From contig JAAOMT010000703.1 of the NCBI GenBank assembly GCA_016748015.1, forward strand, positions 787,887-851,886: a stretch of 64,000 bases of DNA, read 5' to 3'. Within the stretch, counting starts at the first letter, position 1; every line of letters starts with the position of its first letter. Of this stretch, positions 33,011 through 45,349 are shown one piece after another. Both the position numbers and the translations under genes were made by a program. The notes beneath the pieces were generated by a model. The model saw nothing but the letters and a program-made list of their open reading frames with translations, made no database searches and was not told the origin of the DNA. Source of the DNA: Geosiphon pyriformis (lineage: Eukaryota; Glomeromycota; Glomeromycetes; Archaeosporales; Geosiphonaceae).

Positions 33011-33557
33011 ATATTCTGACGTTTGCGGCGAACTGCTGTCGCTTTTCCCTTGCGCTTTTCGCCTGTTTTGACTTTCTCGTCGATTGCAGGCAGCAGATAA
33101 AGACGGTGTTGAGGGCAAGAATATCTTGTAGGAGTTCATGCTCGTGTGAGGTCGCATCGTCGAAGAAAACCGAGTTTTGCAAAATGGAGGAAAAAGATAT
33201 ATTGAAAGAGGTCGAAGGTAAATCGGCAAAGCCTATCACGGTAGGTGACCACAATTTCCGAGACCATTCCACGGCTTATTCGTTCCCATAGGACCTAAAA
33301 GTCCCGATTGTTTGAAATTGATATTTGACTCGACATCGCTGAGGAGTTTTTAGGTTGGAAATCGAGAGGAGTGGTTTTTGCCGTTCGAGATCCTCTCTTT
33401 GTTTTGCACTAGAGACACGGGCGCAGAAGTGATGGTGATGGTGATGGTATCAGCATTTTGAGAAGTTAGCTCAGGAAAGAAAGGTATTTATTTTCGCGAT
33501 TTTGGACCTGATAATCATTTTATTGATAGGCATTATTAAGCAAATCTTTTCATCGGC
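33011..33557. other. Spacer upstream of the TFIIB/Brf-like gene
   Basis: The composition is coding-like but no frame is convincing. A GATGGT-type microsatellite lies at 33430-33450. A possible 5' UTR intron (GTATTT...TGATAG, about 33485-33530) precedes the downstream ATG. A short plus-strand frame at 33184 (MEEKDILKEVEG...) ends at a donor-like GTAGGT but could not be joined to anything. Confidence 0.4.
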
Positions 33558-36041
33558 ATGGACGACGATTTTTATAGGAATTGTCCCCATTCAACAACTG
33601 AAAGTACATATGAGGGCGTGTTGTGTACTGCCTGCGGACTTGTGACTAGCAAATGTGGTAAATTTGCTTCAGAGAAAGAAGGAGGTATTTGTAATTATGG
33701 TTTTATATTACCATTTTATCTGGAAAGCAAACATTCTAAACAAAATTACTGGGAATCTTAGAGGAGACAGGAGTGCAAAATGAAGAATACCGCTCACGAC
33801 AGGTGGTTCATACTAAAAAAGAAATACACCAAGAAAAGTTTGAAAAACGGGTAGGTTGTAACTATTTTTCAACGTTCGCATTTTTAACTGAAAAAACTCA
33901 ATTTATTTGCTATTACTGGTACCTCATAAATTAATAGATCAAAACCCAAACCCAACGCATATGTCAAAATCTTAATATTCAGCCATTTTTTAATCGAATT
34001 GTTGCTGTTGTTTTAGAATATCATCGACAAATGCCATTGCTCAAAGGCAGAGAAGAAACGGCAGCTATTGGAGCTGCGACATGTCTTGCCCTTAGAGAAA
34101 AAGGATCTCCGGTTACATTGAATCAAGTGGCGGTAAGTATTTATAGTATATATTTGCATTGAAAACATGATGAAAGACATGTCTCAAGAATTTTCCAATG
34201 ATAGAGGACACTTTCAGTCGAACCTGGGGATCTTACGGCTTTTTTTAGACAAATGATGAAAAAGATAAAGAATACTGTGAAGGAACCTTCAGTAAACTTG
34301 GATATCCTAATAAGCGCAATTATTGCAGCCATGTTTGATAAAAAAGTCGTCAATAATCTTCCTTTATATACACAAGAATCTGAGTTAACACATTTGGAAG
34401 AGGATGCTCAAGTATTTGACCCAAAATTTTTTCATAAACACGCTCGAGTTATAAAACGCCTGGCGCGAGTTGCTACCGTACAATCGCGAAAATTTCGTGA
34501 GACTCTCAGCCCCTGCATGAAAGCCTATAAAAAGGTTTTGCTAGGAACTTCTTATGCTTTGTTAGAATACGCTTCCAATGCTGGTATCGTAACTGGACGT
34601 CAACCCGTTCCAATGGCAGCTGCTATAATACTTTACGCGATTGAGGTAACCGAAAAGCCTACTTTAAAGGAGCGGACCTCTAATTTCAAAATTGCTGAAG
34701 AATTTGTTGCTTATGCTTTTGAGATAAAGGCCGATCGTGTCATGTCAACCAGATACCGTGAGCTTCGTTCTCTCATATTACCTAAAGTTTTGGACCTTCC
34801 GTGGGCTTTTCTGGCACATGAAAATCATGCCCGAGCCTATTTATATGTCAATGACGTGATTGAGTCTGATCCCCCAAGAAATACTACATCGAATTCTAAT
34901 GATTTAAGCCTGAGTCAAATACCATCAATAGCTAACACCCAACGTCAGAGAGCCCGTAGATACAAGAAACTTCAAAAAGCTAAGCTGTATTTAGAAAAAG
35001 AAAAATCTAACATTATTGCCAAACGTTCAACAAACTGGATGGAGGTTGTGACATCCGATAATGAAACTTTGGCTGAAATCGCCCAGGATAAAGAGATACA
35101 ATACCTGAAAAAGCTCCTCATGGTTAACTTTACTACCGAAGCCCAATTAATTGACGCGTCAACCGGGCTTTTGGAAGCGTGGGTACAGCAGGCAGAGCGA
35201 GGGCCAATTACACATGATCTTCTTGATCCATCATTATATGAGGAAGATATTCCTGAAGATGAGTTAGGGGATTATATCAAGGATTCAAATAAGGCAAGCT
35301 TTGTCTACAGGATTTTATCATTTAAATTTAAATTTAAATTTTACATATGGCGCTTATTAATAGATTCAAACCCAAGAAAACTTAGCTGGGATCCGAGGAA
35401 ATGACGAAATTAGGACTCTCTTCAATAATAATGATGAAACAATAAATATTTCTGACGAGGATATACCTAATATCGATGATCCTCAAGACACTATCATGAT
35501 TATTGATGACGATGAATTAAAAAATGGTAATGATCAACATGAATTTGTTCTTTTGATTCGTGGTACCAATAATGCTAATTATATTTAGGACATAGGTGAC
35601 TATCAATGGGCTGATGACGATGAGAATTCGGAGGAACACGACTTTGATCAAACTTCAATTGAACAAGATAGTGGTAACTCCAGTGACATAAATGATCCAC
35701 CCGAAGTGTCTATACCTAGGTTTGAGATTAAAGGACAATTAAACAGAAATGAAAAGATGGAGAAGAAAAGACGACGAGTACGGTTGGCTCACTTGTCTGA
35801 CAAGCCTCCAAAAAAGAGGAAAATCAATGAAGTCAAGGATGAGGCACCCACTAGTTCTGACTCCGTAAAACCTGACGACAATGGTAAAAATCCTGCTGGA
35901 AAACCCAGAATACGCGGCAAAAATAGCCAGTTAAGCACTCCTGTTTCGGGCCTCAACGAGCCACCAGATGACCGATCAACATCTGGTGTTCCCAAGAGGC
36001 CAAAGCTCTTGAAAAGAGCTGATGAAATTAATTATGGTTAA
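33558..36041 (+). CDS. TFIIB-family transcription factor, probably Brf-like TFIIIB subunit
   Basis: Six exons (33558-33684, 33762-33850, 33938-34132, 34205-35293, 35364-35546, 35589-36041) give about 711 residues. An N-terminal zinc-ribbon-like cluster (C9, H11, C23, C26; NCPH...CTACG) is followed by two cyclin-like repeats. Repeat one contains ICQNLNIQPFFNRIVAVVLEY and LREKGSPVTLNQVARTLSV. Repeat two contains ALLEYASNAGIVTGRQPVPM and AAAIILYAIEV. A basic coiled segment (about 260-290) and a long acidic and then basic C-terminal tail (EEDIPEDELGDYIKD, then KKRRRVRLAHL and KKRKINE) resemble Brf1, which recruits RNA polymerase III to tRNA genes, more than TFIIB itself. The intron after 35293 uses a GC donor. 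Rrn7/TAF1B is an alternative, since conservation to Brf1 is modest. Confidence 0.65.
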
Positions 36042-36223
36042 ACCTAAAATAGGTGTTTTGTCCTTAATAAAAATTGTAGTTTTGATCACAAATTAAAACT
36101 TCAAATAAATATTTAATCAGACCGCCGATCATTGACCCTGGCGTCATCACATGTAATATATATTTACGAGTAACAGGTTAATCAAAACGTTCGTTTCCTT
36201 GACAAATCGGCAGAACAAAGATT

Positions 36224-39200
36224 ATGGTGGCTTTCTCTAAACCTTCCACTGAGCTTCCCGCCGCCATTCAGTTGGTTCTTAACCCTTTGGTTAATTCCAA
36301 ATCTTCCCAAACCAACACCAGATCGCGGGTCTTGGCCTCAGCTGCGATTCTTTCTTTGGCAGCATATACTACCAATTATTTTTATCAAAAGCACCGCGCT
36401 TCCTCTGAGTTAGTGAATCGGTCCTCTTCTACTCAAAATCACCACCCACAAACGGCTCCTGCTGAATCTGCCTCCGCCATCAAGAAGTATACCATTACTA
36501 TACCGTACAAAAATCGTACAGCTTCAGTCACTATTTGCCCAACGAAACCCGGGACTTTTGAAAAACACAAGCGGTTTTTCACCCCTCTTCATGATAGTAG
36601 CCAACCAGTTGGCGTCAATAGGACATTTTTCACACAATTGAAAGCTATTTTGAAAATACTTATCCCTAGGTTAAGATCAAAAGAGGCCTTCATATTATTA
36701 CTGCACTCGATCTTTCTACTCCTTCGGACATACCTCAGTATTGTAGTGGCAAGAGTAGATGGAAGGATTGTCAGAGATTTAGTAAGAACTAGATGATTGA
36801 AATCAATTTCGCATTTGGGATTTGAAAAACAATTGGAGATCACGATTCCCTGACTATTATAAAATAGGTTGCGGCGAATGGGAAAGAATTCGTCAAAGGT
36901 TTGGGCTACTGGTTTGCAATTGCAATTCCGGCGGTCTATACTAATAGCATGGTATGTATCTTTAAATTTATTTATTTTTTACTATCGAATTTAATTGCTA
37001 GATTGTTTAATACCCCTCCAACAGTTAAGAAATCATTAAATTGACTCGTCGTTAATTCACATATTTTATTTCAAGATTCGCTACCTCCAATCGAAATTAT
37101 CAATTGCGTTCCGTACGCGACTGACTCGATATGTCCATGATTTATATTTAGATGAAAAAAACGCGTATTACAAAGTAATCAATCTCGATAATAGGATTGA
37201 TGGTCCTGATCAGTGAGTTTTTACATCAAATGTTTTAAATTCTAATTAAAATGGTCCTAACTAAAATTTTAATACTTTAAAGGTTTATCACAACTGATAT
37301 ATCGCGATTCTGTGATGGACTCGCGTCACTTTACTCAAACTTGGGCAAACCTATATTGGATACTATTATATTCAATTATGCATTGACAAAGAGTATAGGA
37401 CTGGCTGGAATGCTTGGAATATTCTCGAATTATGTGATTACTGCCCGTCTTCTTCGAAACGTCACCCCTGCTTTTGGAAAATTAGCTGCAATTGAAGCTA
37501 AATTGGAAGGTGACTTCCGTGCTACTCACTCTCGGCTCATTACCAATGCTGAGGAGATCGCGTTTTATAATGGTGCTCCCTTGGAACACTCAATTCTGAA
37601 TCGTACCTATACTCGCCTGATCAAGCATATTAATTCAATACTGAAGATTCGTATCGCCTATAATATGTTTGAAGACTTTGTAATCAAGTATTTTTGGAGT
37701 ACAGTTGGGCTATTAATGTGTGCTTTGCCAGTCTTTTATCCAGAATGGGGTGGTCGCGGTGGAAGAACAGAGTTAGAAGGAGGAATTGCCCCCGAGGGTA
37801 AAGAACGGGACCGCACGAAAGCGTTTATAACAAATAAAAGGTATTTGTCTCATTATCTTGGAATTGATTATCAAAATCATATAATTATCAGTTTCATCCA
37901 TGAACAGGATAATGTTGACTTTAGCGGACGCTGGTGGTCGCATGATGTTATCCTATAAAGAGCTTGCTGAGCTCGCTGGTTACACTTCACGAGTATTCAA
38001 TTTACTCTCAGTATTGCATATGCTTCATGCTAATCAATATGTTACTACGCCTCGCTCCTCATCTTTTCCTGCTGATAAAATATTTTACTCGCTGGGTGAT
38101 ATTCGTGGAAGTGTAATTTATGGATTTAATGGATTGAAATTCGAAAATGTACCCATTGTAATCCCTAAACCGGGAAATCCCCAAGGTGGGGAGGAATTAA
38201 TTTCGGGATTGAACCTAACTCTAAAGCCAGGTGAACATTTGCTGATTACCGGTCCCAATGGTGTTGGCAAAACGAGTATTGCCCGGGTTATCAGCACGCT
38301 ATGGCCCATCTTCCGTAAATATTTTTTTCTAGTTTATCATATTTTGGTGTTTCTCTTGGTAAAATATAGTTTTTCCTTCTTATAGGGGGAACTCTTTCCC
38401 GCCCTCACATTGGTGATATTTTTTATATTCCTCAACGCCCATATCTAAGTATTGGAACATTCCGTGATCAGTAAGTGAAACAGATGTTAGATTCTAATAT
38501 TTCAAATCTGTTACTCGTTTAAAATTTTATCTTCCGTAATGAATATTATAATTATTTACATTAAAGACTCATCTATCCTCATTCACACGCGGATATGGTT
38601 CGAGATCATCGCACTGACGAGGAATTGTTAAATATTTTGGATCTTGTTCATCTCAAAAACGTTCTGAATCGTGAAGGGGGATGGGAAACAAAGAAAGAAT
38701 GGAAAGACGTATTCTCAGGAGGCGAAAAACAAAGGGTATTCTTGTTTTATTTTTTAATGAAACTTTTGGTTAATATCTAAGTAGAAGTTATGATAATACT
38801 CATGAAAAAAACTGGGTTTTCCGAATTAGATTGGAATTTGCAGATTATTTTACCATAATCCGAAATTTGCAATACTGGATGAATGTGAGTCATTTTTCTC
38901 AAGCAGGGATATTTATCTAATTTTAATTAAAATATTCTCTAATAAATTATCAGGCACCAGTGCTGTGAGTACTGACGTTGAAGGATTAATGTATCAACAT
39001 GCTAAGGATGTTGGTATTAGTAAGTATTGGAGTGAACATGTTTAAAACGAGGTTACTCGGGGAAATATTAAACTTTATTTTTATTTGTATTATTTCTCAA
39101 AGCCTTAATCACAATTTCTCACCGGCCTGCATTGACCAAATACCATACCCATCTATTACGGGTTACCGGGGAAAGCGACTTTGGTGATATCACAACTATT

Positions 39201-39365
39201 GGAACCCCTGAAGAGCGCATGTCTCTTGACCGAGAAGTTTCGGCTTTAGAAGAAAAAATAAAAGATGTTGAAGCTATGGAAAACAGATTGGCCGAAATCA
39301 ATCGTGAGCTTCAGTTAGGCATATCCAATGAAGATACGAGAATTCGTAAACGAGGACTAGTATGA
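36224..39365 (+). CDS. Peroxisomal ABC half-transporter, ABCD (Pxa/ALD) family
   Basis: Ten exons (36224-36781, 36868-36951, 37076-37212, 37283-37840, 37908-38314, 38386-38470, 38567-38735, 38830-38884, 38954-39019, 39103-39365) give about 793 residues. The membrane half contains [20 protein letters not shown] and the ABCD-type [12 protein letters not shown] segment, followed by [20 protein letters not shown]. The ATPase half has Walker [10 protein letters not shown], signature FSGGEKQR, Walker B FAILDECTSAVS and H-loop ISHRP in KYHTHLL context, which is characteristic of subfamily D. Such half-transporters dimerise to import very-long-chain acyl-CoAs into peroxisomes. A coiled-coil-like tail ([18 protein letters not shown]) closes the protein. 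Whether it corresponds to Pxa1 or Pxa2 cannot be decided by eye. Confidence 0.92.
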
Positions 39366-39918
39366 TGATCAAATTATGACTATATTGGTCTCTTTGCTTT
39401 AAAAAAGGATCAATAAATAAGACCATGAAATACCAAGATAATTTAGTTAGTTCTTTGATTTTTTATAGACATTAATTTGTTTTGATTTGGGCCTACCAGC
39501 TATAAAACCTTTGAATTGCCAGATTTTGAATTAGGGCTAAATTGTACTATATGTACTTTAAAAAAATTTATAAAATAGGTGCTTAATTTAATTACTAACA
39601 TAAGCGTTTTACTACTATAGTTGAATATTTTAAACTTCTGGTCGTTCTATCCCTTATTAACCTCTATCTAAATATATTTGAATATTCTCATTTCCAGCTG
39701 ATACTTCCACAATTTTGCTATAGATGGTTCAGCTCGAAATTTGATCTTCAAAAAATAAATATCTATAGATCGCCGGGAAGGTTCAATGATCGACATAACG
39801 CTTTTGGGTCTTCTGACCTAATTTTTGTAATATCACCCGATCGTGTACAATTATGAAAATTATTCTTTCCTACTCTGATAAGATTCTTTAATATTAGGGT
39901 ACTGAAATCTCAAAAAAC
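39366..39918. other. Intergenic region between ABCD gene and HRD1
   Basis: The first half is AT-rich and the second half has mixed composition, likely holding the HRD1 promoter. No further gene is seen. Confidence 0.5.
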
Positions 39919-42777
39919 ATGGTTCGACTTGCAGTTTATGGTGGAATAAGTAGTTTCTTGGCGATTTCAGTAGTCGCCGCTGCATTTCGGCAGCGAAGTA
40001 ATTTTTATGCCGCTTGTATATACTTATCAAAATCAAGCGCTTGCATGATGGTATGTTTTGTTCCCAAAAAAAACCCTAACTTTTGCTCCACGTCCCGATT
40101 CCCGATAAACCTTTGGAACGATCCATGATCTTATAAACTAAGGCCTTCCTACCTCTCATTTTCTACTAACTTGTCCTCATTGGTAATGCTACCACTTTAC
40201 TTATGGGCGTCTTTAACATAGCAACTTTTTCCATCGTAATCATAATGTGACTCCCAAATTAGATATTGATGAACATGGGTTTTTTTCTGATGATTGTGTT
40301 TGGTCAAATTTTGCAAAGTATATTTTTTGGACAATTACGAGCAGTGGAGATTGAGGCAAGCAATTTAATCTGATACTTTGTTTTTAAATTTGATTTTCTT
40401 TTAACTTTTTCTTTACACTCTGATGATCGATCAGCATTTATACGAAAGAGCTTGGTATGCTGTCACGGAAACGTGTCTTGCAATGACGATTTTCCGGGAT
40501 GAATTTGATACAAGATTTTTTGTCACCTTTACAACATTATTATTTTTGAAAATATTCCATTGGTTATGTCAAGATCGCGTGGAATTTGTGAGTGTGGAAG
40601 AAAAAAATTACTGAAAAACATATTTTTTTTCGACACGACTTTTTAAGAAACTAATAATCTTGGACGGTTGAATTGTGACTGAAAAGATGGAGCAATCGCT
40701 TGCGGTACCCATGTCATTTCACGTCCGAATGGTGGCTCTGATGGAGATATTATGTGCCGTGGACGCTTTATTGGTTCTCCACGCGGTTGATGTAACGATG
40801 AAAAAAGGGCCGAATATGATGATCATGTTCGCATTTGAGGTGTGTTATTATAAAATGACTGGTCAATATTTAATAAAGCCCATTTCTCTTATACCTATGA
40901 ATTGTTCTTGATTATTAGTATTCCATTTTGGGGGCGACAATAATTTCTACTTTTTGCAAATATATTTTGAATGTAATCGACATGAGACGAGAAGAACCAT
41001 GGGAAAATAAATCGATATATGTTTTTTATTTGGAACTTGTCACTGGTAAATATTCTGCTGCCAAATATATGATCTTTAAAAAAATGAAACTAAGCTTTAT
41101 ACTATAATTTGCAGATTTTTTCAAGTTAATCACCTACCTCATATTTTTTGCCATCATCCTAATATTCTATGGACTTCCACTTCATATTATCCGGGATGTA
41201 TATGTCACTCTCCGATCTTTTCTACAAAAATGTGGTGAATTTGTACGATATAGAAGAGCAACCAGAAACATGAATGAACGCTATCCGAACGCAACACCAG
41301 AGGAGCTTGAAAGATTAAGTGATAGAACATGTATTATTTGCCGGGAAGAGATGATCGCTGCTGCAATGGCATTCGATGCTATAAACAATAATCCGCCAGA
41401 AGCAGCAGCAGGAAGACCAAATCGCAGACAGGTTAACACTGGATCCAGTGATACACCAAAAAAGCTGCCATGTGGTCATATTTTCCATTTTCATTGCCTA
41501 AGGAGTTGGTTGGAAAGACAACAAAGTTGCCCTACATGGTATCGACTTTAAATTTTATTCTTTATTGACCTCTCTGAAATATTCTTTGCCCAAGTTTCCA
41601 TAATTCTCATTATTACTCACTCTCTTATTGTTTTAGTCGCAGACCTGTATTATCAGAAAGTAAGTTCTTTTTAAGTTCATCTGATGTTGAGTTCATAGAA
41701 ATTTTTATTTAATTCATTTCGTATTGACTTTGTCCGCAAAGCTCAACCACAACAACAAGCAGCGCGGCCTATACCAATTCCAAGAAATGGACCACAGCAA
41801 GCACCAGCACCACCACCTCCAATGCATGGCATGCCTCTTTTGGCTAATCCATTTCAAGGCTATATAGGTAATCCTATGCCAGGTTTAATGATGTTTCCAC
41901 CACCTCCAATGCAAGTGCCTTGGATGGGTGCTCCCATTCCAATACCGAATGCAAATGATCGCAATGGGAATCTCCAGCCAAATGGTGATCATGCACCTGA
42001 TTCATCAGCTCCACAACAGATTTCAACAAATATTGGTGAACCGCCAACCACCGATGTATGTATCCACCTTTCCCAAAATTAGTCACATATCAATGATATT
42101 TACTTATATATTACATTCATCAGCAGGTCGAGGCCTCGACTTCATCATCACAGTCTCAGTCTAGTAATAGCACACGCCAGCAGCCCTCGATAGCTTTGCC
42201 GAGTTTGACTTCGACGAGAGACACCTCAAACTCGTCCTCAACATTAACACAGCCCCAAATTTCATTATCCTCCAATTTTCCTCCCTCAACCCAATCACCA
42301 CCACCTGTTCAAAATGCTCCACCTTTTCACCAATATCACTCACAGTATACGTTGGATGGCTTAATTCCTTTAATTTCTTTGCCTCCTTTCAGAAATCCTG
42401 GATTGGGAGATTTTACAACCGGGGACTCGTCAATATCTTTGACCTCTTTAAATAATTTATCTGAAGAGCAAATTCGCATGTTGCAATCCAACACCCGGGA
42501 AGCACTCGTAGAAAGATTGAGAATTCTTCAGAGTGCTTCTGGACAAATATTTGACATTATCACTTTGTTAACACAAACACTAAGCGCTTTGCCCCAAGTT
42601 CCCCAAGAAAACCAATCACCACACGGTAACTTGGAAACTGAAATTTCATCGGTCAACAATAACTCAGGCCAAGCCTCAAGCCTCGAAAAAGACAAAAAAG
42701 GAAAAGGAAAAAGTGTTACCATATCAGATGAAGATTTTACAAATCTAGATCACTCCGAGACAGATCCACCGGAGTGA
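39919..42777 (+). CDS. HRD1: ERAD E3 ubiquitin ligase HRD1/SYVN1
   Basis: Nine exons (39919-40050, 40263-40355, 40435-40587, 40687-40839, 40919-41045, 41115-41538, 41637-41659, 41742-42055, 42127-42777) give about 689 residues. Several hydrophobic helices fill the first 250 residues, including ILMNMGFFLMIVFGQILQSI and the LHAVDV region, which match SYVN1. The RING begins CIICREEM. It has an insert of about 40 residues rich in Asn/Pro/Ala, then LPCGHIFHFHCLRSWLERQQ, CPTC (split by an intron) and RRPV. The Pro/Gln-rich C-terminus is presumably cytosolic. Hrd1 is the ER channel and ligase that marks misfolded luminal and membrane proteins for the proteasome. The intron after 40355 uses a GC donor. 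The insert between the second and third zinc ligands is longer than in yeast or human. Confidence 0.93.
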
Positions 42778-43035
42778 AAAAAAATTCCAAGCTCGAATAA
42801 ACTATGCCTGCTACATATGGCGTGGATCAGAAATTCTGTATATTTAGGCATTAACTAAAGACCCTGCAATAATAACTGTAGATAGAATATCCCTGATACA
42901 TAATACTAAGAAAAAGGGGAGTAATACCATCTGGATTCATAATCGAGAGCGTAACTGGCTTCTCCATGCAAGGGATATTTTGATCCACGAAATAAGTGAT
43001 TTCCCAATTAAACAATAATCAAGCAAGTTTGAATT
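42778..43035. other. Convergent 3' region of HRD1 and NDUFS5-like gene
   Basis: This is a 258-bp spacer between two stop codons facing each other. No feature beyond probable transcript ends. Confidence 0.6.
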
Positions 43036-43563
43036 TCATGAAGTTTTGGCTTCTCTCTCGCCATTTTCTGTACTCTCTATAATACCCAGCCTAAAAACAT
43101 TACTTTTAGCGGCGGAGTCTGCTGCTCGACGCGATTTGGCTTCTTCTTCTTTCCTCAATTTCTGCTGTCTCTCTTCCTCCGCCCTGATTTTTCGAGCACG
43201 AGCGAGCTAGCGAGAAAGTTTTAACGTCTGAGACACGGAAAGTTACAAAGCTGTCGACCCTTTTCGAACAAGAACTTTATTGAATAGCAAAAACTTTGAA
43301 ATAGATTAAAAAAATACCTCTTTCGTATGGTGTAAACACTCAAAATAGTCATCTCTTTGTAGAAGACATTCTTCGGGAAAGTCAGCCATAGCGTAACATT
43401 TTTTGAATTCTAGCCAAAGGGTGTAACATCGGGTAGGACCACCACCAATAATCCCCCAACCTGAAGCCACTTTTGAACCATAACAAGATATTGGTGTTTA
43501 AAGTTAAGAGCCCGTCTTTTGATTCGAAAACATGGAAGAGTTAGTATAATTAGGATACTTACT
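43036..43563 (-). CDS. Mitochondrial complex I subunit NDUFS5-like (CHCH, 15 kDa)
   Basis: Exons at 43469-43318 and 43206-43036 join in frame to give about 107 residues, matching the usual 106. Two CX9C-type arms are visible: CYTLWLEFKKC, then CLLQRDDYFEC with LHHTKE. They are followed by a charged helix (RARKIRAEEERQQKLRKEEE). Exon 2 opens with TGGCTTCAGGT, which has no ATG but gives MASGW if an A is supplied. A good donor (GTAAGTATCC) at 43562 leaves A at 43563 as the last exon base, so the initiator would be formed across a 93-bp intron. NDUFS5 is an intermembrane-space-facing accessory subunit needed for complex I assembly. The presence of complex I suits a filamentous or mycorrhizal fungus rather than yeast. 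Confidence 0.85.
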
Positions 43564-43716
43564 TATGTTTGTTATAAAAGATGAGAAAAGTTGAAACCCA
43601 GTTATCGGTTAATTTTGTGGTATTGATATATTTGATAAGATAATGAATATTTGAATGTGATCTATCGTATTTAAAAAGCTTTTATCACTATTATTGTAAA
43701 CTCGAGAACATCGGAA
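43564..43716. promoter_or_regulatory. Short bidirectional promoter region
   Basis: Only 153 bp separate the NDUFS5-like first exon (minus) from the kinase ATG at 43717 (plus). Both 5' UTRs and promoters must share this AT-rich segment. No TATA consensus stands out. Confidence 0.5.
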
Positions 43717-45349
43717 ATGACCTCGTTTGTTACTACAATGCGTGATACCCTTTATGGGGTCACCTCTTGCTGTTTTCCCAATCCAACTCTTTTCATTAAT
43801 CGTCACACTTTCAAAGTGATCAAATTACTGGGTGAAGGGTGAATTTCCCGCATAAGATCCCTATTTTCAACTACTCAAACTCACGCATATTTATATAAAA
43901 ATTTAAATAACCTTCATTCTTGTTTTATTAGAGGTTTCTCCTTCGTATACCTAGTGAAGGACGTGAGCACAGGTCGCTTATATGCCTTGAAAAAAATTAG
44001 ATGTTCAATTGAGAGTGGAGCTGTCAAGGATGCGATGAAAGAAGTGGAAATGTATCGATTATTTCAGCATGAGAACATAATCCAAGTTATTGTAAGTATG
44101 GCGACTACTTTTCATTTTGATCATATTAAGCTTGAAAAAGTTTTTAATCTGACCGAATCCAATTTGACCCAAAAGGATACTTGTGTTGTGCAAGATCGGG
44201 ATAGCGGGAAAATAGTGTATATCTTTTTGCCATATTATAAGGTAGAGTTGAGGAATTTTCTTGAATTGATATTATTGCTTTTTAGCGTTTCTAACAGAAA
44301 CAATTTTGAATAAAATACCTAAATGTGAATAGCGTGGTAATTTACAAGATGCCATTAACGATCATCTCTTAAACCACACTCATTTCAACGAAAAAGAAAT
44401 GCTCGAAATATTTCGTCAGATTTGTTATGGGGTCAGGGCACTTCATACCTATCAATTACCAACTGTACCAAAACGATCCGATATTCACTCTACCACAATA
44501 GATCCAGCATTGTCCCAATCAGATAACGGAGTCAATATTGTGCCTTATGCACATCGTGATATTAAACCTGGGTACGATGGCAGTTGTTTATATCAATGAA
44601 CTTATTTTTTCAATATTTATTAATTGATAATCAAACAAATCTTTTCAATTATTATCAGCAATATTTTAATTTCAGATGACGGGAAGACTCCGATACTAAT
44701 GGACTTCGGGTCATTGGTTCGCGCACGTATTAAGATTAATAATCGTGCCGAGGCGTTAACGCAACAAGATTTAGCAGCGACCCATTCGACAATGCCTTAT
44801 CGTGCACCAGAATTGTTTGATGTTAAGACGAATACTGAGCTAAATGAAAAAGTTGACATTTGGGTACGCCCAAAAACTTTGTTTTACTGTAAATTAAAAT
44901 ATTTTGTTTCCGCTATCTGAATTTTATTTGAACATTTTTTTAGTCATTGGGCTGCACGCTTTACGCAATGGCTTATGGGAAGTCGCCCTTCGAAACGAGT
45001 ATTACTGAACAAGGCGGATCAATGACCCTGGCTGTACTCAACGCCCAATTTCGGTTTCCAGAAGCTGAACAAGAAATGTATGTCAATTTAGAATAATCTG
45101 TAAATACTTTTCACAACTGTTTTTTATATCAACTTTTAAACTTTGGGAACAGATATTCTTCCGAATTTCGAGACCTCATTAATTTTATGTTGGTCGCTGA
45201 TCCGAAAAATCGGCCCGATATTCATCAGGCAAATATCAAATTTTTCTTCATATGGAAATACTTTATAAATATTTATTGCTAAAACATTCTCACATTTTTA
45301 GGTTATTGCAAAGACAGCAGATCGATTGTTAGAAGATGTCGAAACATGA
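43717..45349 (+). CDS. NAK-family Ser/Thr kinase, Env7/STK16 type
   Basis: Eight exons (43717-43838, 43932-44091, 44176-44241, 44333-44571, 44659-44863, 44944-45077, 45153-45228, 45302-45349) give about 349 residues, so the protein is essentially one kinase domain. The glycine loop reads GEGGFSFVYLV, the catalytic Lys lies in LYALKKI, the catalytic loop is HRDIKPGN, and DFGS and APELF follow. An N-terminal Cys pair (VTSCCFPNP) just before the domain resembles the palmitoylation site of Env7/STK16. The activation segment has the long NAK-type insert before TMPYRAPE. Relatives act at the Golgi or vacuole membrane in trafficking and fusion control. The intron after 45228 uses a GC donor. Confidence 0.9.

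Noticed and set aside
33106-33291. Plus-strand frame ending at a donor-like GTAGGT (MEEKDILKEVEG...), as an upstream exon of the TFIIB-like gene
   Set aside because: No acceptor downstream joins it in frame to the clear ATG exon at 33558, and the region may belong to the Fanzor-like remnant flank.
42196-42777. Ser/Pro-rich frame after the HRD1 RING as a separate gene
   Set aside because: It joins in frame to the RING exons through consensus splice sites and fits the low-complexity tail usual for HRD1 proteins.
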